Shown piece by piece: positions 26,103-35,348 of a stretch of 64,000 nt of DNA; position 1 is the first letter of the stretch; every line of letters starts with the position of its first letter. This DNA comes from Massilia timonae CCUG 45783 (lineage in GTDB: Bacteria > Pseudomonadota > Gammaproteobacteria > Burkholderiales > Burkholderiaceae_D): the NCBI RefSeq assembly GCF_000315425.1, contig NZ_JH992922.1, forward strand, positions 1,855,086 through 1,919,085. The letters are read 5' to 3'. Position numbers and translations under genes: made by a program. The notes beneath the pieces were generated by a model that did not search any database, was not told where the DNA came from, and saw nothing but the letters and a program-made list of their open reading frames with translations.

Positions 26103-27674
26103 ATGTCTGATTCTCCGAGCAACATCGCGAACAACAACGACGTCGCCGCCACCGCTGGTGCCACGCCTCCCATGCCCGCCGCCCCGGCCGCGGCGCCGGC
26201 CGCCGCCGAGGCTCCCACGGTACGCTTCGCCGACTTCGGCCTGGCGCCGGAAATCCAGCGCGCGCTCTCGGACCAGGGCTATGTCCATCCGACCCCGATC
26301 CAGGCCCAGGCGATTCCGGTGGTGCTGCAGGGCCGCGACGTGATGGGCGCGGCCCAGACCGGCACCGGCAAGACCGCCAGCTTCTCGCTGCCGATCCTGC
26401 AGCTCCTGATGCCGCACGCGAACGCCAGCATGTCGCCGGCGCGCCATCCGGTGCGCGCCCTGGTGCTGGTGCCGACCCGCGAACTGGCGGTGCAGGTGGC
26501 CGACAACGTCAAGGCCTACGCCAGGCACACGCCGCTGCGCGCGACCGTGGTGTTCGGCGGCATGGACATGAAGCCGCAGACCGAGATCCTGCGCCGCGGC
26601 GTCGAGATCGTGATCGCCACCCCGGGCCGCCTGCTCGACCACATCGAACAGAAGAACGTCAGCCTGGGCCAGGTGCAGATGCTGGTGATGGACGAAGCCG
26701 ACCGCATGCTCGACATGGGCTTCCTGCCCGACCTGCAGCGCATCATCAACCTGCTGCCGAAGCAGCGCCAGAACCTGATGTTCTCGGCCACCTTCTCGCC
26801 CGAGATCAAGAAGCTGGCCAACACCTTCCTGAACAACCCGCTGACCATCGAAGTCGCGCGCAGCAACGCGACCGCCGAGAAAGTCACGCAGATCGTGTAC
26901 AAGGTCGATGAGGAACAGAAGCGCGACGTGGTCGAGCACCTGATCCGCTCGCGCGACATGAAGCAGGTGATCATCTTCTCGAACACCAAGATCGGCGCCT
27001 CGCGCCTGTCGAGCCACCTCGAGAAGCGCGGCGTCAAGGCGTCGGCGATCCACGGCGACAAGACCCAGCAGGAGCGCATGGCGGCGCTGGACGCGTTCAA
27101 GAACGGCAGCGTCGAAGTGCTGGTGGCGACCGACGTCGCCGCGCGCGGCCTCGACATCTCGGACCTGCCGGCCGTGATCAACTACGACCTGCCGTACAAC
27201 GCCGAAGACTACGTGCACCGCATCGGCCGCACCGGCCGCGCCGGCGCCTCGGGCGATGCGCTGTCGGTGTACTCGGACAAGGACGAGCGCCTGCTGGCCG
27301 ACATCGAGAAGCTGATCAAGCAGACCATCACGCGCGGCACGCTGGAAGGCTTCGTGGCGCCAGGCAGCCGTGGCCGCGAGTTCGGCCGCGAGGGTCGCGA
27401 AGGTGGCCGCGAAGGTGGCCGCGACTACGCTTCGCGCGACGGCGAACGCGGCGCCCGCCGCGGCGATGAGCGCAGCGGCGGCGCGGCGCGTGCGCCGCGC
27501 TCCGGACTCGGTCCGGGCGCACGCCGCGAGAAGATCGATCCGTGGTTCCTCAAGCCCTACGAACCGACCAGCAGCCCGCGCAAGGACGCCGATGCGGCGC
27601 CGCACGCGCCGGCCAAGCCGGCCAAGCAGAAGCTGGCTTTCCTGCTGGGCGGCGGACCGAAGGCGCAAGCCTGA
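26103..27674 (+). CDS. rhlE: RhlE-type DEAD-box RNA helicase
   Basis: 523 residues; ATP-dependent RNA unwinding in ribosome assembly and mRNA decay. All motifs are present in order: Q motif (FADFGLAPEI... HPTPIQAQAIP), I AQTGTGKT, Ia PTRELAVQ, GG, Ib TPGR, II DEAD, III SAT, IV VIIFSNTK, V ATDVAARGLD, VI HRIGRTGRAG. The C-terminal tail is rich in Arg, Gly and Ser (about 425-500) and probably binds RNA, ending in a basic Lys/Ala segment. The start at 26103 (MSDSPSN) is preferred; an in-frame ATG 15 bases upstream is also possible. It ends just before a strong terminator. Confidence 0.9.
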   Translation: MSDSPSNIANNNDVAATAGATPPMPAAPAAAPAAAEAPTVRFADFGLAPEIQRALSDQGYVHPTPIQAQAIPVVLQGRDVMGAAQTGTGKTASFSLPILQLLMPHANASMSPARHPVRALVLVPTRELAVQVADNVKAYARHTPLRATVVFGGMDMKPQTEILRRGVEIVIATPGRLLDHIEQKNVSLGQVQMLVMDEADRMLDMGFLPDLQRIINLLPKQRQNLMFSATFSPEIKKLANTFLNNPLTIEVARSNATAEKVTQIVYKVDEEQKRDVVEHLIRSRDMKQVIIFSNTKIGASRLSSHLEKRGVKASAIHGDKTQQERMAALDAFKNGSVEVLVATDVAARGLDISDLPAVINYDLPYNAEDYVHRIGRTGRAGASGDALSVYSDKDERLLADIEKLIKQTITRGTLEGFVAPGSRGREFGREGREGGREGGRDYASRDGERGARRGDERSGGAARAPRSGLGPGARREKIDPWFLKPYEPTSSPRKDADAAPHAPAKPAKQKLAFLLGGGPKAQA

Positions 27675-27691
27675 TCGAGATGGCGAACCAG

Positions 27692-27720
27692 GCCGGCATG
27701 CACGCCATGCCGGCTTTTTT
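27692..27720 (+). terminator. Rho-independent terminator of rhlE
   Basis: A perfect 9-bp stem GCCGGCATG / CATGCCGGC (27692-27700 and 27706-27714) with a 5-base loop is followed by six T. It lies 18 bases after the helicase stop. Confidence 0.9.
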
Positions 27721-27898
27721 CATGGCGCGACGGCCAGCCTGAAACGCAGCCCCAATCCCGCCCCGAGGTCGCGCGGCGCGGCCCATGCCAGAAGCGTTCG
27801 AACAGCAGCGCCAGCTGCGCCGCCTCGACGCCCGGCCCATGGTCGCGCACCGACAGGCTGTCGCGGGCGATCTCCACGCTCACGCGCGAACCGGCGGG
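27720..27898 (-). pseudogene. Remnant of a sensor histidine kinase ATPase domain
   Basis: Minus-strand frame reads SRVSVEIARDSLSVRDHGPG then VEAAQLALLFERFWHGPRRA, an unmistakable HATPase G1/F-box segment. The G2 box GAGLGL follows in another frame, so there is a frameshift, after which the sequence ends prematurely. The N-terminal and dimerisation parts are missing and a mipA fragment is fused in their place. Not functional. Confidence 0.7.
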
Positions 27899-28038
27899 CG
27901 CGCCTCGTCGGCCCGCACACCATAGTAATAGTCGACGTATTTGCCGTCGTGCCAGCTCGCGGTCCCGCTCGCCGTGATCGATGCGATCCCTCCCGAAAAG
28001 GTTTGTCCATCCGAAAGCGTGAGCGGCGATGTCACATT
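27880..28038 (-). pseudogene. Remnant of a MipA/OmpV-family outer-membrane protein
   Basis: A second minus-strand frame reads SDGQTFSGGIASITASGTAS then WHDGKYVDYYYGVRADEARP before a stop. The DGxYxDYYYGV...EA pattern is typical of MipA/OmpV (MltA-interacting scaffold) proteins. Only about 50 codons remain, joined directly to the kinase remnant. mipA genes often sit beside two-component pairs, so a deletion inside such a locus explains the junction. Confidence 0.6.
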
Positions 28039-28097
28039 CTGCGTGCACGGTTGACATTTGGCGGCGCCGGGGCCGGGCGCTCCAGTATCATGAGGCG

Positions 28098-29294
28098 ATG
28101 AATCACACTCAATCCGAACCGGGTCACGCCTCGTTTGCGAGTGACCAGCAGAGCGCGGACCATGGACTTTCTTCCAATGCCAGGCGAATGCTCGCCCTGC
28201 GCGAGGTCGTGTTCGCCGAATGGGAAACGCGCGTGCGCGAGCGCATCGTCCAGGCGCGCACGGTGCAGCACCCGATTCTCATCGATACGCTTCCGGTGTT
28301 CTACGACAACATCGCGCAGAGCATCAGTCCGTCCTATCCCCGCACCTCGGGGGTCGACGGCACCACGGTTGCCGCCGAACATGGCGGCGAACGCGCGCGC
28401 GTCACGTCCTACGACCATGCCGCGCTGATCGGGGAATACCAGATCTTTCGCATGACCCTGTTCGAGGTGCTGCACCGCGAACGGGTCGTGCTCGACCATG
28501 CCGAGGCCCACACGATCCACGCTTCGATCGATTCCGGCATCCAGCAAGCGGTCGAGGCGTTTTCGCTCGTGAACAGCGGCTTTCGCGAACGGTTCGCGGC
28601 GGCGCTCACCCACGACATGCGCGGCCCCCTGAGCGCCACCATGACAGGTCTCGAACTCATCCTGCTGAGCAATGACCCGACCAGGATCAAGACCGTCGCG
28701 GCCAAGGCGCTGACGAATCTGCAGCGCATGAGCGGCATGGTCGACGAGCTGCTCGACACGATGGCATTCCACAGTGGCGAGAACATCCGGCTCAGCATGA
28801 ACAGCGTGGACATCCTGGAGGTGATGAAGGAAGTCCAGGCCGACGCCCTGGCCGCCTATGGGACGCGCGTGCACGTGCAGGGTGGCAGCGTGGTTGGCTG
28901 CTGGGACCGCGCGGCGCTCAAGCGGGCCGCCGAGAATCTGGTGTCGAACGCGGTGAAGTATGGCGTCCCCGGTTCGCCCATCGACGTCCAGATCCAGGAG
29001 GTCCACGGACGCCTGCTGCTGACCGTCCATAACGAGGGACCGCCCATCCCGCCTGCCGAACAGGAGTGCATCTTCCAGATGTATCGCCGCGCCGATGCGG
29101 CCAGGAAGGGACAGAAGCAGGGCTGGGGAGTCGGCTTGCCTTATGTGCGCGCGGTGGCCGAGAGCCACGGCGGCAGCGTGGGCCTCGACAGCGACGTGGA
29201 ACGCGGCACCACCTTCGTCATCGACATCCCGCTCGATGCGCGCATGCTCGACGCGGCGCCAACGCTGGAATCCGCGGCGCGGCCAGCGTCCTGA
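28098..29294 (+). CDS. Cytoplasmic sensor histidine kinase
   Basis: 398 residues without membrane segments. The N-terminal 150 residues form a helical region (LREVVFAEWETRVRERI, then DTLPVFYDNIAQSI, YDHAALIGEYQIFRMTLFEV) like RsbR/GAF-less sensor bundles seen on similar short kinases. HisKA has its phospho-His in ALTHDMRGPLSATMTGLELI (about 175). The HATPase has NLVSNAVKYG, NEGPPIPP and a G2-like GWGVGLPYV. There is no receiver domain and no neighbouring regulator. The start at 28098 follows TGAGGCG. It converges with the LOV kinase, 37 bases between stops. Confidence 0.83.
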   Translation: MNHTQSEPGHASFASDQQSADHGLSSNARRMLALREVVFAEWETRVRERIVQARTVQHPILIDTLPVFYDNIAQSISPSYPRTSGVDGTTVAAEHGGERARVTSYDHAALIGEYQIFRMTLFEVLHRERVVLDHAEAHTIHASIDSGIQQAVEAFSLVNSGFRERFAAALTHDMRGPLSATMTGLELILLSNDPTRIKTVAAKALTNLQRMSGMVDELLDTMAFHSGENIRLSMNSVDILEVMKEVQADALAAYGTRVHVQGGSVVGCWDRAALKRAAENLVSNAVKYGVPGSPIDVQIQEVHGRLLLTVHNEGPPIPPAEQECIFQMYRRADAARKGQKQGWGVGLPYVRAVAESHGGSVGLDSDVERGTTFVIDIPLDARMLDAAPTLESAARPAS

Positions 29295-29331
29295 AGGCGG
29301 CTTCTGGTGGCGGGCGCGACCCTCGGAATGC

Positions 29332-31041
29332 TCAGGCGGCCCGCTTGAGCGCGGCCCCGACCCGGTCCAGCAAATCCTGGTGCTGGTAGGGCTTGGACAG
29401 CACGTCGAGCGTGCCGCTGGGCTTGCCGCGGCCGGGCAGTTCGTCCATGTAGCCGGTGGTAACCAGCACCGGCAGGCCGGGACGCCTGGCGTGCACGCGC
29501 TCGATCAGCTCCAGCCCGTTCATCCCGCCCGGCATGATCACGTCGGTGAACAGCAGGTCGGCCTGCTCGCCGCTTTCCAGCAGGCCGAGCGCGCGCTCGC
29601 CGCTGGGGGCCGACAGCACGTCGTAGCCGGCCATTTCGAGCATGGTCTCGGCCAGTTCGCGCACGTCGTCGTTGTCCTCGACCACCAGGATGCGGCAGCG
29701 CCGCTGCTGCGGCTCATCTTGCGTGCCGCCGCGCCGTTCGGCCAGCGAGGCGTCGTCGCTGGCCGCCTGCTCGGCGACCCGGAACACCATGCGCACCTGG
29801 GTGCCGCGACCCGGCTCGCTCTCGATGTCGAGCTTGCCGTGCGATTGCTGCACGAAACCATGCACCATCGCCAGGCCCAGGCCGGTGCCCGGTCCCTTGG
29901 TGGTGAAGAAGGGCTCGGTGGCGCGGCGCTTGACCTCGGGCGTCATGCCTTCGCCCTCGTCGTTCACGCAGATACAGACATAGTCGCCGGCCGGCAGGCC
30001 CAGCAGGCGGCAGCGCTCGTCGCCCAGCACGGCGGTGCCGACCGTGACGGCGCCGCCGTCCGGCATCGCGTCGCGTGCATTGAGCACCACGTTCAGGAGC
30101 GCCATCTCGAGATAGGTCGGGTCGATCGTGCAGGCCGGCAGACCGGGCTTGAGGTCGAGCCGCAGATCGATCTTCTCGCCCAGGGTGCGCACCAGCATGT
30201 CGGAAAACTCGACCACCAGGCTGTTCATGCTCAGGCGCTTCGGCTCCAGCCGCTGCTTGCGCGCGAAGGTGAGTAATTGTTGGGTCAACTTGCCGGCCTG
30301 CATCGTGGCGCGCTGGGCGCGCCGGATCGGCTCGGCCGCCTTGTGCTGGGGACCAGCGCCCAGCAGGGCGACTTCGAGGTTGCCGTTGATAACTTGCAGC
30401 AGGTTGTTGAAGTCGTGGGCCATGCCGGCCGAGAGCTGGCCGATGGCTTCCATCTTCTGCGCCTGCAGCCAGGATTCCTGGTTGTTGCGGCGCTCGGTGA
30501 TGTCCATCTGCGAAGCGAAGAAGTACAGCAGCTTGCCTTCCTGGTCGAAGATGGGGCCGAAGAACAGGGCGTTCCAGAACGGCGTGCCGTCGGCCTTGTA
30601 GTTCACGATGTCGACCGCCACCGCGCGCTGTTCCTCGACCGCGCGGTGCAGCTCGGCCACGGTGGCGCGGTCGGTGTCGGGTCCCTGCAGGAAGCGGCAG
30701 TTGCGGCCCAGGATCTGCTCGATGGGGTAGCCGGTCAGGTCGACGAAGGCGCCGTTGGCGAACACGATCGGATTGTCTTCCTGGCGCGGATCGGTGATCA
30801 GCATCGGCATGCGGGTCATTTCGACTGCGGCGAAGAAGATGTTGCCGCGGTCGTGCAAGCCCTCGCGCTCGATGTAGCCGGACTGCCAGTGGTGGATGCC
30901 GGGATTGTCCTCGGGCAGTCCCATCGGGTGGACCGCATTGCCCTCGACGTCGCCGTCGGCCGGCACGCCGCGACTCTGGCCGCCGCCCTGGACGTCCAGA
31001 TCTTTCTTGAGTGAATCGTCCTTCGTCGGTCCGAGTACCAT
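29332..31041 (-). CDS. LOV-domain hybrid histidine kinase (blue-light sensor)
   Basis: 569 residues. The PAS domain (about 75-190) carries the LOV photo-adduct motif GRNCRFLQGPDTDRATV with the flavin-reactive Cys, and the flanking NGAFVDLTGY and NYKADGTPFWNALFFGPIFD are standard LOV segments, so FMN binding and blue-light activation are expected. HisKA has H in AGMAHDFNNLLQVINGN, the HATPase has NARDAMPDGG, DEGEGM and GPGTGLGLAM, and the C-terminal receiver has VVEDNDDVRE, LLFTDVIMPGGMNG, TTGYMD and SKPYQ. The start at 31041 (MVLGPTK) follows AGGA; the open frame to 31080 lacks a ribosome site. Output partners are not encoded nearby. Confidence 0.9.
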   Translation of the reverse strand: MVLGPTKDDSLKKDLDVQGGGQSRGVPADGDVEGNAVHPMGLPEDNPGIHHWQSGYIEREGLHDRGNIFFAAVEMTRMPMLITDPRQEDNPIVFANGAFVDLTGYPIEQILGRNCRFLQGPDTDRATVAELHRAVEEQRAVAVDIVNYKADGTPFWNALFFGPIFDQEGKLLYFFASQMDITERRNNQESWLQAQKMEAIGQLSAGMAHDFNNLLQVINGNLEVALLGAGPQHKAAEPIRRAQRATMQAGKLTQQLLTFARKQRLEPKRLSMNSLVVEFSDMLVRTLGEKIDLRLDLKPGLPACTIDPTYLEMALLNVVLNARDAMPDGGAVTVGTAVLGDERCRLLGLPAGDYVCICVNDEGEGMTPEVKRRATEPFFTTKGPGTGLGLAMVHGFVQQSHGKLDIESEPGRGTQVRMVFRVAEQAASDDASLAERRGGTQDEPQQRRCRILVVEDNDDVRELAETMLEMAGYDVLSAPSGERALGLLESGEQADLLFTDVIMPGGMNGLELIERVHARRPGLPVLVTTGYMDELPGRGKPSGTLDVLSKPYQHQDLLDRVGAALKRAA

Positions 31042-31219
31042 GGGGTATCCTGGGCGGTTCGGGGGCCGGCGGAATGCCATTCCCTTAGGAGCTACTCTAG
31101 CCGTCGTGGCCGGTGCGCCTCCGTTCGTGAGCGCACAGAGGCGCCGCAGGGACGCTAAATAGGCGGCTATGCCGCCGAGGCCTGCTGCACCATTATTTTT
31201 TCACGCCAGCAAGCCTTCT

Positions 31220-33337
31220 TCATTGGTCAGCGCTGTTGCCGATTGCGATCTCGACCAGGCCGATGCCCAGTTCGCGCGGATCAGGCCATTCGCCGCGCGC
31301 CTTCGGTGAGATCGGCTTCGGCACGTCGATCGTCAGGATGCGCTGCGTGCCGTCGGTGGTGAGGCGCAGCCGCGCTTCCTGGACGCTGCCCGGGAGGCGG
31401 AAGGTGGCGCTCTGCTCACCCACGCGCACGGTGAACGGCAGGCCCGCATTGTCGGCATAGGCGCGCCCCTTGAGGATCAGGTCCAGCTGCTTCGGCAGCG
31501 GGCGGGCGAAGTGCAGCGCCACCTGCTTGCCATCCGACCAGCGCCCCCAGCCCTCGGCATGCGACAGGCCCTCCATCCGCGTCAGCAAGCCGCCTTCGAC
31601 CAGTTCCTGCGACAGCTGGAAGGCGCCGATCGGATGGAATTCGCCGGCCAGGCGCACCAGCGCGTAATCGTCGGTCTTGATTACCGGCTTGACGTCGGCT
31701 GGCAGAGGGTGTTGGCCGATGACCAGCAGCCACTTCTTGCGCACGGGCAGCTGGTAGCTTTCGATCGGGGCGCTTGGCGCCAGTTCCAGCATGGCGCTGT
31801 CATTGTCGTCGATGTGGAATTGGGCGCGCATGATGTCCACCTCGCGGGAAGCGGCGATCGTGATCTGGTTGCGCTCGTGGCGCGGCACGTGGTCGCGCGC
31901 GGCGATGCCTGCATGGTCCGGCGCCCAGCCCGAGACGATCTGGGCCAGGTAGGCGGTGGTCAATTGGGCGCCCAGCGCCACGGTGATCGGCAGCAGCACG
32001 AACAGGAACAGCGAGGCCGCGCTCTGCTGGCCGAACGCCCACAACGCCAGCGCCAGCAGGCCGAGGCCGCCGACCATCCAGCCGCTCCACAGGGCGACGT
32101 CGATCGATGTGATTTCCGGGCTGTCGATCGGAGCCAGCGCATAGTGCGGCAGCAGCGCCAGCGCGGCCACGATGGCGGCGCCCACCAGCACGGCGGCGGC
32201 GACGCGCGCGCGCGGCGCGGCGGTGCGCAGGGCCGGCATCGAGAATGCGGCGCCGGCCAGCAGCAGCAGCAGCGGGAAGGTGAAGCTGTAGTAGCGCAGG
32301 TGCAGGCGCAGCACTTCCTGCGGGCCGACGCCGGCGATCGAGGCGGTGTAGGCCACCGTCATGCCGGCGGCCGAGCCGAGCATCAGAAAGGCGTACAGCG
32401 CCAGGCGGTTGAAGCGGAGGGCGGCGGCCTCGCGCGTGGCGCGGCTGAGGACCCATTGCAGCAGGATCGCCATCGGCAGCGGCAGCAGGATCGCCAGCGC
32501 CATCAGGTGGCCGCGGCCGTTGATGAAGCCGGCCGCGGCCAGCAGGCCCAGCTTGCTGCCGGCGCTCGAGCTGGCGGTGGAACCGTAGAAGCTGCCGAAC
32601 AGGCTCAGGCCGGCGTCGCCGGCCAGCACGTAGCCGAGGCCGAACTTGACGGCCAGGGCGCTGGCGGCCAGCACCAGGGCGGCGCCCGCGCCCTCGCGCA
32701 GCCAGCCGCGGCCACTGCGGTCGCCGGCGCCATCACCGCCGCTGTCGGCGGATTCTTCCATCCGGGCGGCGATCACGAGGAACAGGCACAGGCCCGGCAG
32801 CAGGAACAGCGCATGCACTTTCACCAGGCTCATCATGCCCAGCACCAGGCCGGCCGACAGCGCAAGGCGTGTCCAGCCCCAGCGCGCGCGGGTGAGCAGC
32901 ATCCAGCTCAGCACCAGGACGCCGAAGTAATAGGTGGCCTCGGGCATGAAGAAGGCGGTGTACAGGTTGAACGGCCCCATCAGGCACAGCAGGGTGATGG
33001 CGATCGCCACCACGGGCCGCGCCACCTGGCGTCCGATCATGTAGATGAAGGGGCCGGCGCCGACATACAGCAGCACGTTGCCGAAACGCGCGCAATCATA
33101 GAAACCGGTGCCGCAGGCGCTGGTGGCGCTGAACAGCCACAGGTACAGATAGGACGGCACGATGGCTTCGGCCAGCGGCTGCAGGCGCGACATCCTGCTG
33201 TAGTACCACTCGTCGGCGAAGATGGCCGGATACAGGCCGTGGTTGCGCAGCGCCAGCCAGGCGAGGACGGCCGCCAGGCCGGCGACCAGGATCAGCCATT
33301 CGCGTTTGTCGGTTGCAGGCGTGGCCGCAGGCAGCAT
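31220..33337 (-). CDS. Polytopic membrane glycosyltransferase-like protein
   Basis: 705 residues with at least ten hydrophobic segments between about 15 and 520 and a soluble C-terminal region of about 190 residues. An early acidic-aromatic loop (GLYPAIFADEWYYSRMSRL) sits after TM1, where GT-C enzymes of the ArnT/PMT type carry their catalytic Asp-Glu; this supports, but does not prove, a polyprenyl-phosphate-sugar-dependent transferase. The C-terminal part is strand-rich (DLILKGRAYADNAGLPFTVR) like a jelly-roll domain. AAAGGA precedes the ATG. It is the last gene of the polysaccharide operon, starting 16 bases after the deacetylase gene. Confidence 0.7.
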   Translation of the reverse strand: MLPAATPATDKREWLILVAGLAAVLAWLALRNHGLYPAIFADEWYYSRMSRLQPLAEAIVPSYLYLWLFSATSACGTGFYDCARFGNVLLYVGAGPFIYMIGRQVARPVVAIAITLLCLMGPFNLYTAFFMPEATYYFGVLVLSWMLLTRARWGWTRLALSAGLVLGMMSLVKVHALFLLPGLCLFLVIAARMEESADSGGDGAGDRSGRGWLREGAGAALVLAASALAVKFGLGYVLAGDAGLSLFGSFYGSTASSSAGSKLGLLAAAGFINGRGHLMALAILLPLPMAILLQWVLSRATREAAALRFNRLALYAFLMLGSAAGMTVAYTASIAGVGPQEVLRLHLRYYSFTFPLLLLLAGAAFSMPALRTAAPRARVAAAVLVGAAIVAALALLPHYALAPIDSPEITSIDVALWSGWMVGGLGLLALALWAFGQQSAASLFLFVLLPITVALGAQLTTAYLAQIVSGWAPDHAGIAARDHVPRHERNQITIAASREVDIMRAQFHIDDNDSAMLELAPSAPIESYQLPVRKKWLLVIGQHPLPADVKPVIKTDDYALVRLAGEFHPIGAFQLSQELVEGGLLTRMEGLSHAEGWGRWSDGKQVALHFARPLPKQLDLILKGRAYADNAGLPFTVRVGEQSATFRLPGSVQEARLRLTTDGTQRILTIDVPKPISPKARGEWPDPRELGIGLVEIAIGNSADQ

Positions 33338-33353
33338 CGTGGTTTCCTTTTTA

Positions 33354-34130
33354 TTATGGTCGGGAAGGCAGGGCGCGCCATGCCGCGATCGCCGCGTGCA
33401 TCCGCTCCCAGTCGAAGAATTTGCGCTTTTCGTAGTACAAAGGGCCCGGGTGCGGACGCTCGTCCAGACGGGCCGGATCGACTTTCTGCAGCGCCTGCTC
33501 GCCGCGCAGCAGGTAGTGCAGCAGCACGAAGGGGAACAGGCCGATCCAGGTATTGCGCTGCGACGGATAGGACAGGCACAGGCGCAGGTAGCGCCGGCGC
33601 GCGGCCCAGGAGATCGGGGTCGCTTCGACCGGGCCGTTGGCCGCCATCGGCGCCAGCACCCGGAACAGCGGTCCGCCCAGGCCCTCGGCCTGGTACAGCG
33701 AGAATTGCCAGGTGCGCGCCAGCAGGCCGCGTTCACAGGCCAGGGTCACCGTCAGCGCATGCAGGGCGTCGTGGTCGTGGTGGCCGCCTTCCCAGGCCGT
33801 CACGTGGATCGCCTCGATCGGGCAGAAGCCGTCGATCCATTGGCCGATCCAGCGTCCGGCCTGTTCCAGGTGCAGCGGCAGGCGCGCGTCGCCGATGCCC
33901 AGCTGCTGGCCGGCGAAGAACACGTCGCCGGGGGCCACGCCCAGTTGCGCAAGCACCGCCAGCGATTCGGCGTTGCGCTGCGCGGCGCTGCTCTTCGCGG
34001 TCTGGCCGTCGGTGAGATAGGCGCAGGCCACCCGCACCCCCTGGCGGCGCAGGGTGGCGATGCGTTCGAACACCCCGAACTCGTCGTCCTGGTGCGCGAA
34101 CAGGAACAGGGCGACCGGCTCAATAGGCAT
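33354..34130 (-). CDS. PIG-L-family deacetylase
   Basis: 258 residues. The zinc site motif ALFLFAHQDDEFG (His-x2-Asp-Asp) at the N-terminus and the downstream GGHHDHDALHAL are diagnostic of PIG-L/LmbE N-acetyl-sugar deacetylases. The start at 34130 (MPIEPV) overlaps the end of the acetyltransferase gene by 11 bases; the longer frame upstream lies inside that gene. In this operon it probably removes an acetyl group from an amino sugar of the exported glycan or its precursor. Confidence 0.85.
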   Translation of the reverse strand: MPIEPVALFLFAHQDDEFGVFERIATLRRQGVRVACAYLTDGQTAKSSAAQRNAESLAVLAQLGVAPGDVFFAGQQLGIGDARLPLHLEQAGRWIGQWIDGFCPIEAIHVTAWEGGHHDHDALHALTVTLACERGLLARTWQFSLYQAEGLGGPLFRVLAPMAANGPVEATPISWAARRRYLRLCLSYPSQRNTWIGLFPFVLLHYLLRGEQALQKVDPARLDERPHPGPLYYEKRKFFDWERMHAAIAAWRALPSRP

Positions 34131-34974
34131 CGAAGTCGAGGAAGCTGAACTGGATACGGGAAGGATCGAGCGCGGAAACACGCGGCACGAACGAGCGGTA
34201 GATCAGGTTCAGCGGAGATGGCCGCAGGCGCTGCGGGATGCTGGCGTAATTCCACCAGCTGGCGTTGGCGTCCGGGGCCAGGCCGATCAGCAGGCGCAGC
34301 GGCGACAGCAGCGGCGCGGCGCCATTGTCCGGCGCGGCTTGCAGCGGCCCATCCAGCTCGGCATAGGCCGGCAGGCGCAGGCCGAAGGCGGCGGCGTAGA
34401 ACTGCTGGCGCGCGCCATGCGCGCGGCGGTGCACCGGATTGTGCGGGTTGGCGCAGCGCCAGGCCAGGGCCTCCGGGGTCCAGCTGCGTTCGAACGACAG
34501 TTGTGCGGCGGGCGCCTTGGGGCCGTGCGACAGCGTGCCCAGGCCGACCCGCGCCTCGAGCGGGCGCACCAGCTGGAAGCCCAGCTTGCGCACGAAGCCC
34601 GGCGTGCTGTTGGCGTTGGCCACGCCGTACACGCCGTCGAAGCCGGCCGCGGCGCCGGCCTCGAAGGTGGCCGCGGCCAGCTTGGTGAACAGGCCCTTGC
34701 CCTGGTAGTCGGGGTGGGTGGCGGTGTTCAGCGACAGCAGGACCAGCGCCTCGCGGCCCTCGACCCAGGCGCGCTGCGGGATGCAGACGTAGTGGGCCGC
34801 CAGGCGCTCGCCGTCCCAGGCGTCCATGCCGACCGCGGGGCCGTCCGGGTTGGCGGCGTACAGCCAGGTGAGATACTCGGGCGTGAACTTGTCGGCGCCG
34901 GGGAAGCAGGCGGCGAACAGGGCGCCGTATTGCGCCAGCGTGGCCTGGTCATGGGCAATGGAAGCGATGCGCAT
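34120..34974 (-). CDS. GNAT-family N-acetyltransferase
   Basis: 284 residues. Acetyl-CoA binding motif A is visible as LNTATHPDYQGKGLFTKLAA, with GVANANSTPGFVRKLGF as motif B (the common N-x2-S-x3-Y/F-x-K-x-G-F pattern). The C-terminal 130 residues form a second region that may bind the acceptor. The ATG is fused to the stop of the GtrA gene as TGATG, so translation is coupled. Paired with a PIG-L deacetylase, it suggests re-acylation of a freed amino sugar during polysaccharide synthesis. Confidence 0.82.
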   Translation of the reverse strand: MRIASIAHDQATLAQYGALFAACFPGADKFTPEYLTWLYAANPDGPAVGMDAWDGERLAAHYVCIPQRAWVEGREALVLLSLNTATHPDYQGKGLFTKLAAATFEAGAAAGFDGVYGVANANSTPGFVRKLGFQLVRPLEARVGLGTLSHGPKAPAAQLSFERSWTPEALAWRCANPHNPVHRRAHGARQQFYAAAFGLRLPAYAELDGPLQAAPDNGAAPLLSPLRLLIGLAPDANASWWNYASIPQRLRPSPLNLIYRSFVPRVSALDPSRIQFSFLDFDAY

Positions 34975-35348
34975 CACTTGAAGATCCAGTAGCGGCTGAG
35001 CAGGTATCCGTTCACCGCCACCAGCGGCAGCGACAGGATCTTCCCGGCCAGCGGGTTGTCGACGAGGGCCACCGTCAGCGCGACGCAGGCGATGGTCAAA
35101 CCATAGTTCAGGCCCACCACGCACATGTAGCGGGCAAAGCTGCTTTTCGACGCCGCCTGGTCGAACGTGACCCGGCTGTGGAAGGCGTAGTTGACCAGCA
35201 GGCCGGCCACGAAGCCGGCGCTGGCGGCGGCCGTGTGGTGGAATCCTTTCATGACCAGCAGCTGCATCAGGCCGACGTCGATGCCGGCGCACAGCAGGCC
35301 GCCGGCCACGAATACGCCGAACTGGCGCAGGCGCGCGGCGTCAATCAT
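34974..35348 (-). CDS. GtrA-family membrane protein
   Basis: 124 residues with four membrane helices: FGVFVAGGLLCAGIDVGLMQL, then AASAGFVAGLLVNYAFHSRVTF (the conserved N-Y-x-F-x-x-x-x-x-F after helix 2), YMCVVGLNYGLTIACVALTV and ILSLPLVAVNGYLLSRYWIF. GtrA proteins are thought to help translocate undecaprenyl-phosphate-linked sugars made by a partner DPM1-like GT2. That partner is the gene immediately upstream, with which it overlaps by 8 bases. The start at 35348 was chosen for the hydrophobic N-terminus. Confidence 0.87.
   Translation of the reverse strand: MIDAARLRQFGVFVAGGLLCAGIDVGLMQLLVMKGFHHTAAASAGFVAGLLVNYAFHSRVTFDQAASKSSFARYMCVVGLNYGLTIACVALTVALVDNPLAGKILSLPLVAVNGYLLSRYWIFK

Noticed and set aside
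31150..31219. Terminator for the polysaccharide operon
   Set aside because: GGCGGC-ATA-GCCGCC forms a short stem on the minus strand, but it is followed by TATTTAG rather than a T tract, so I do not call it.
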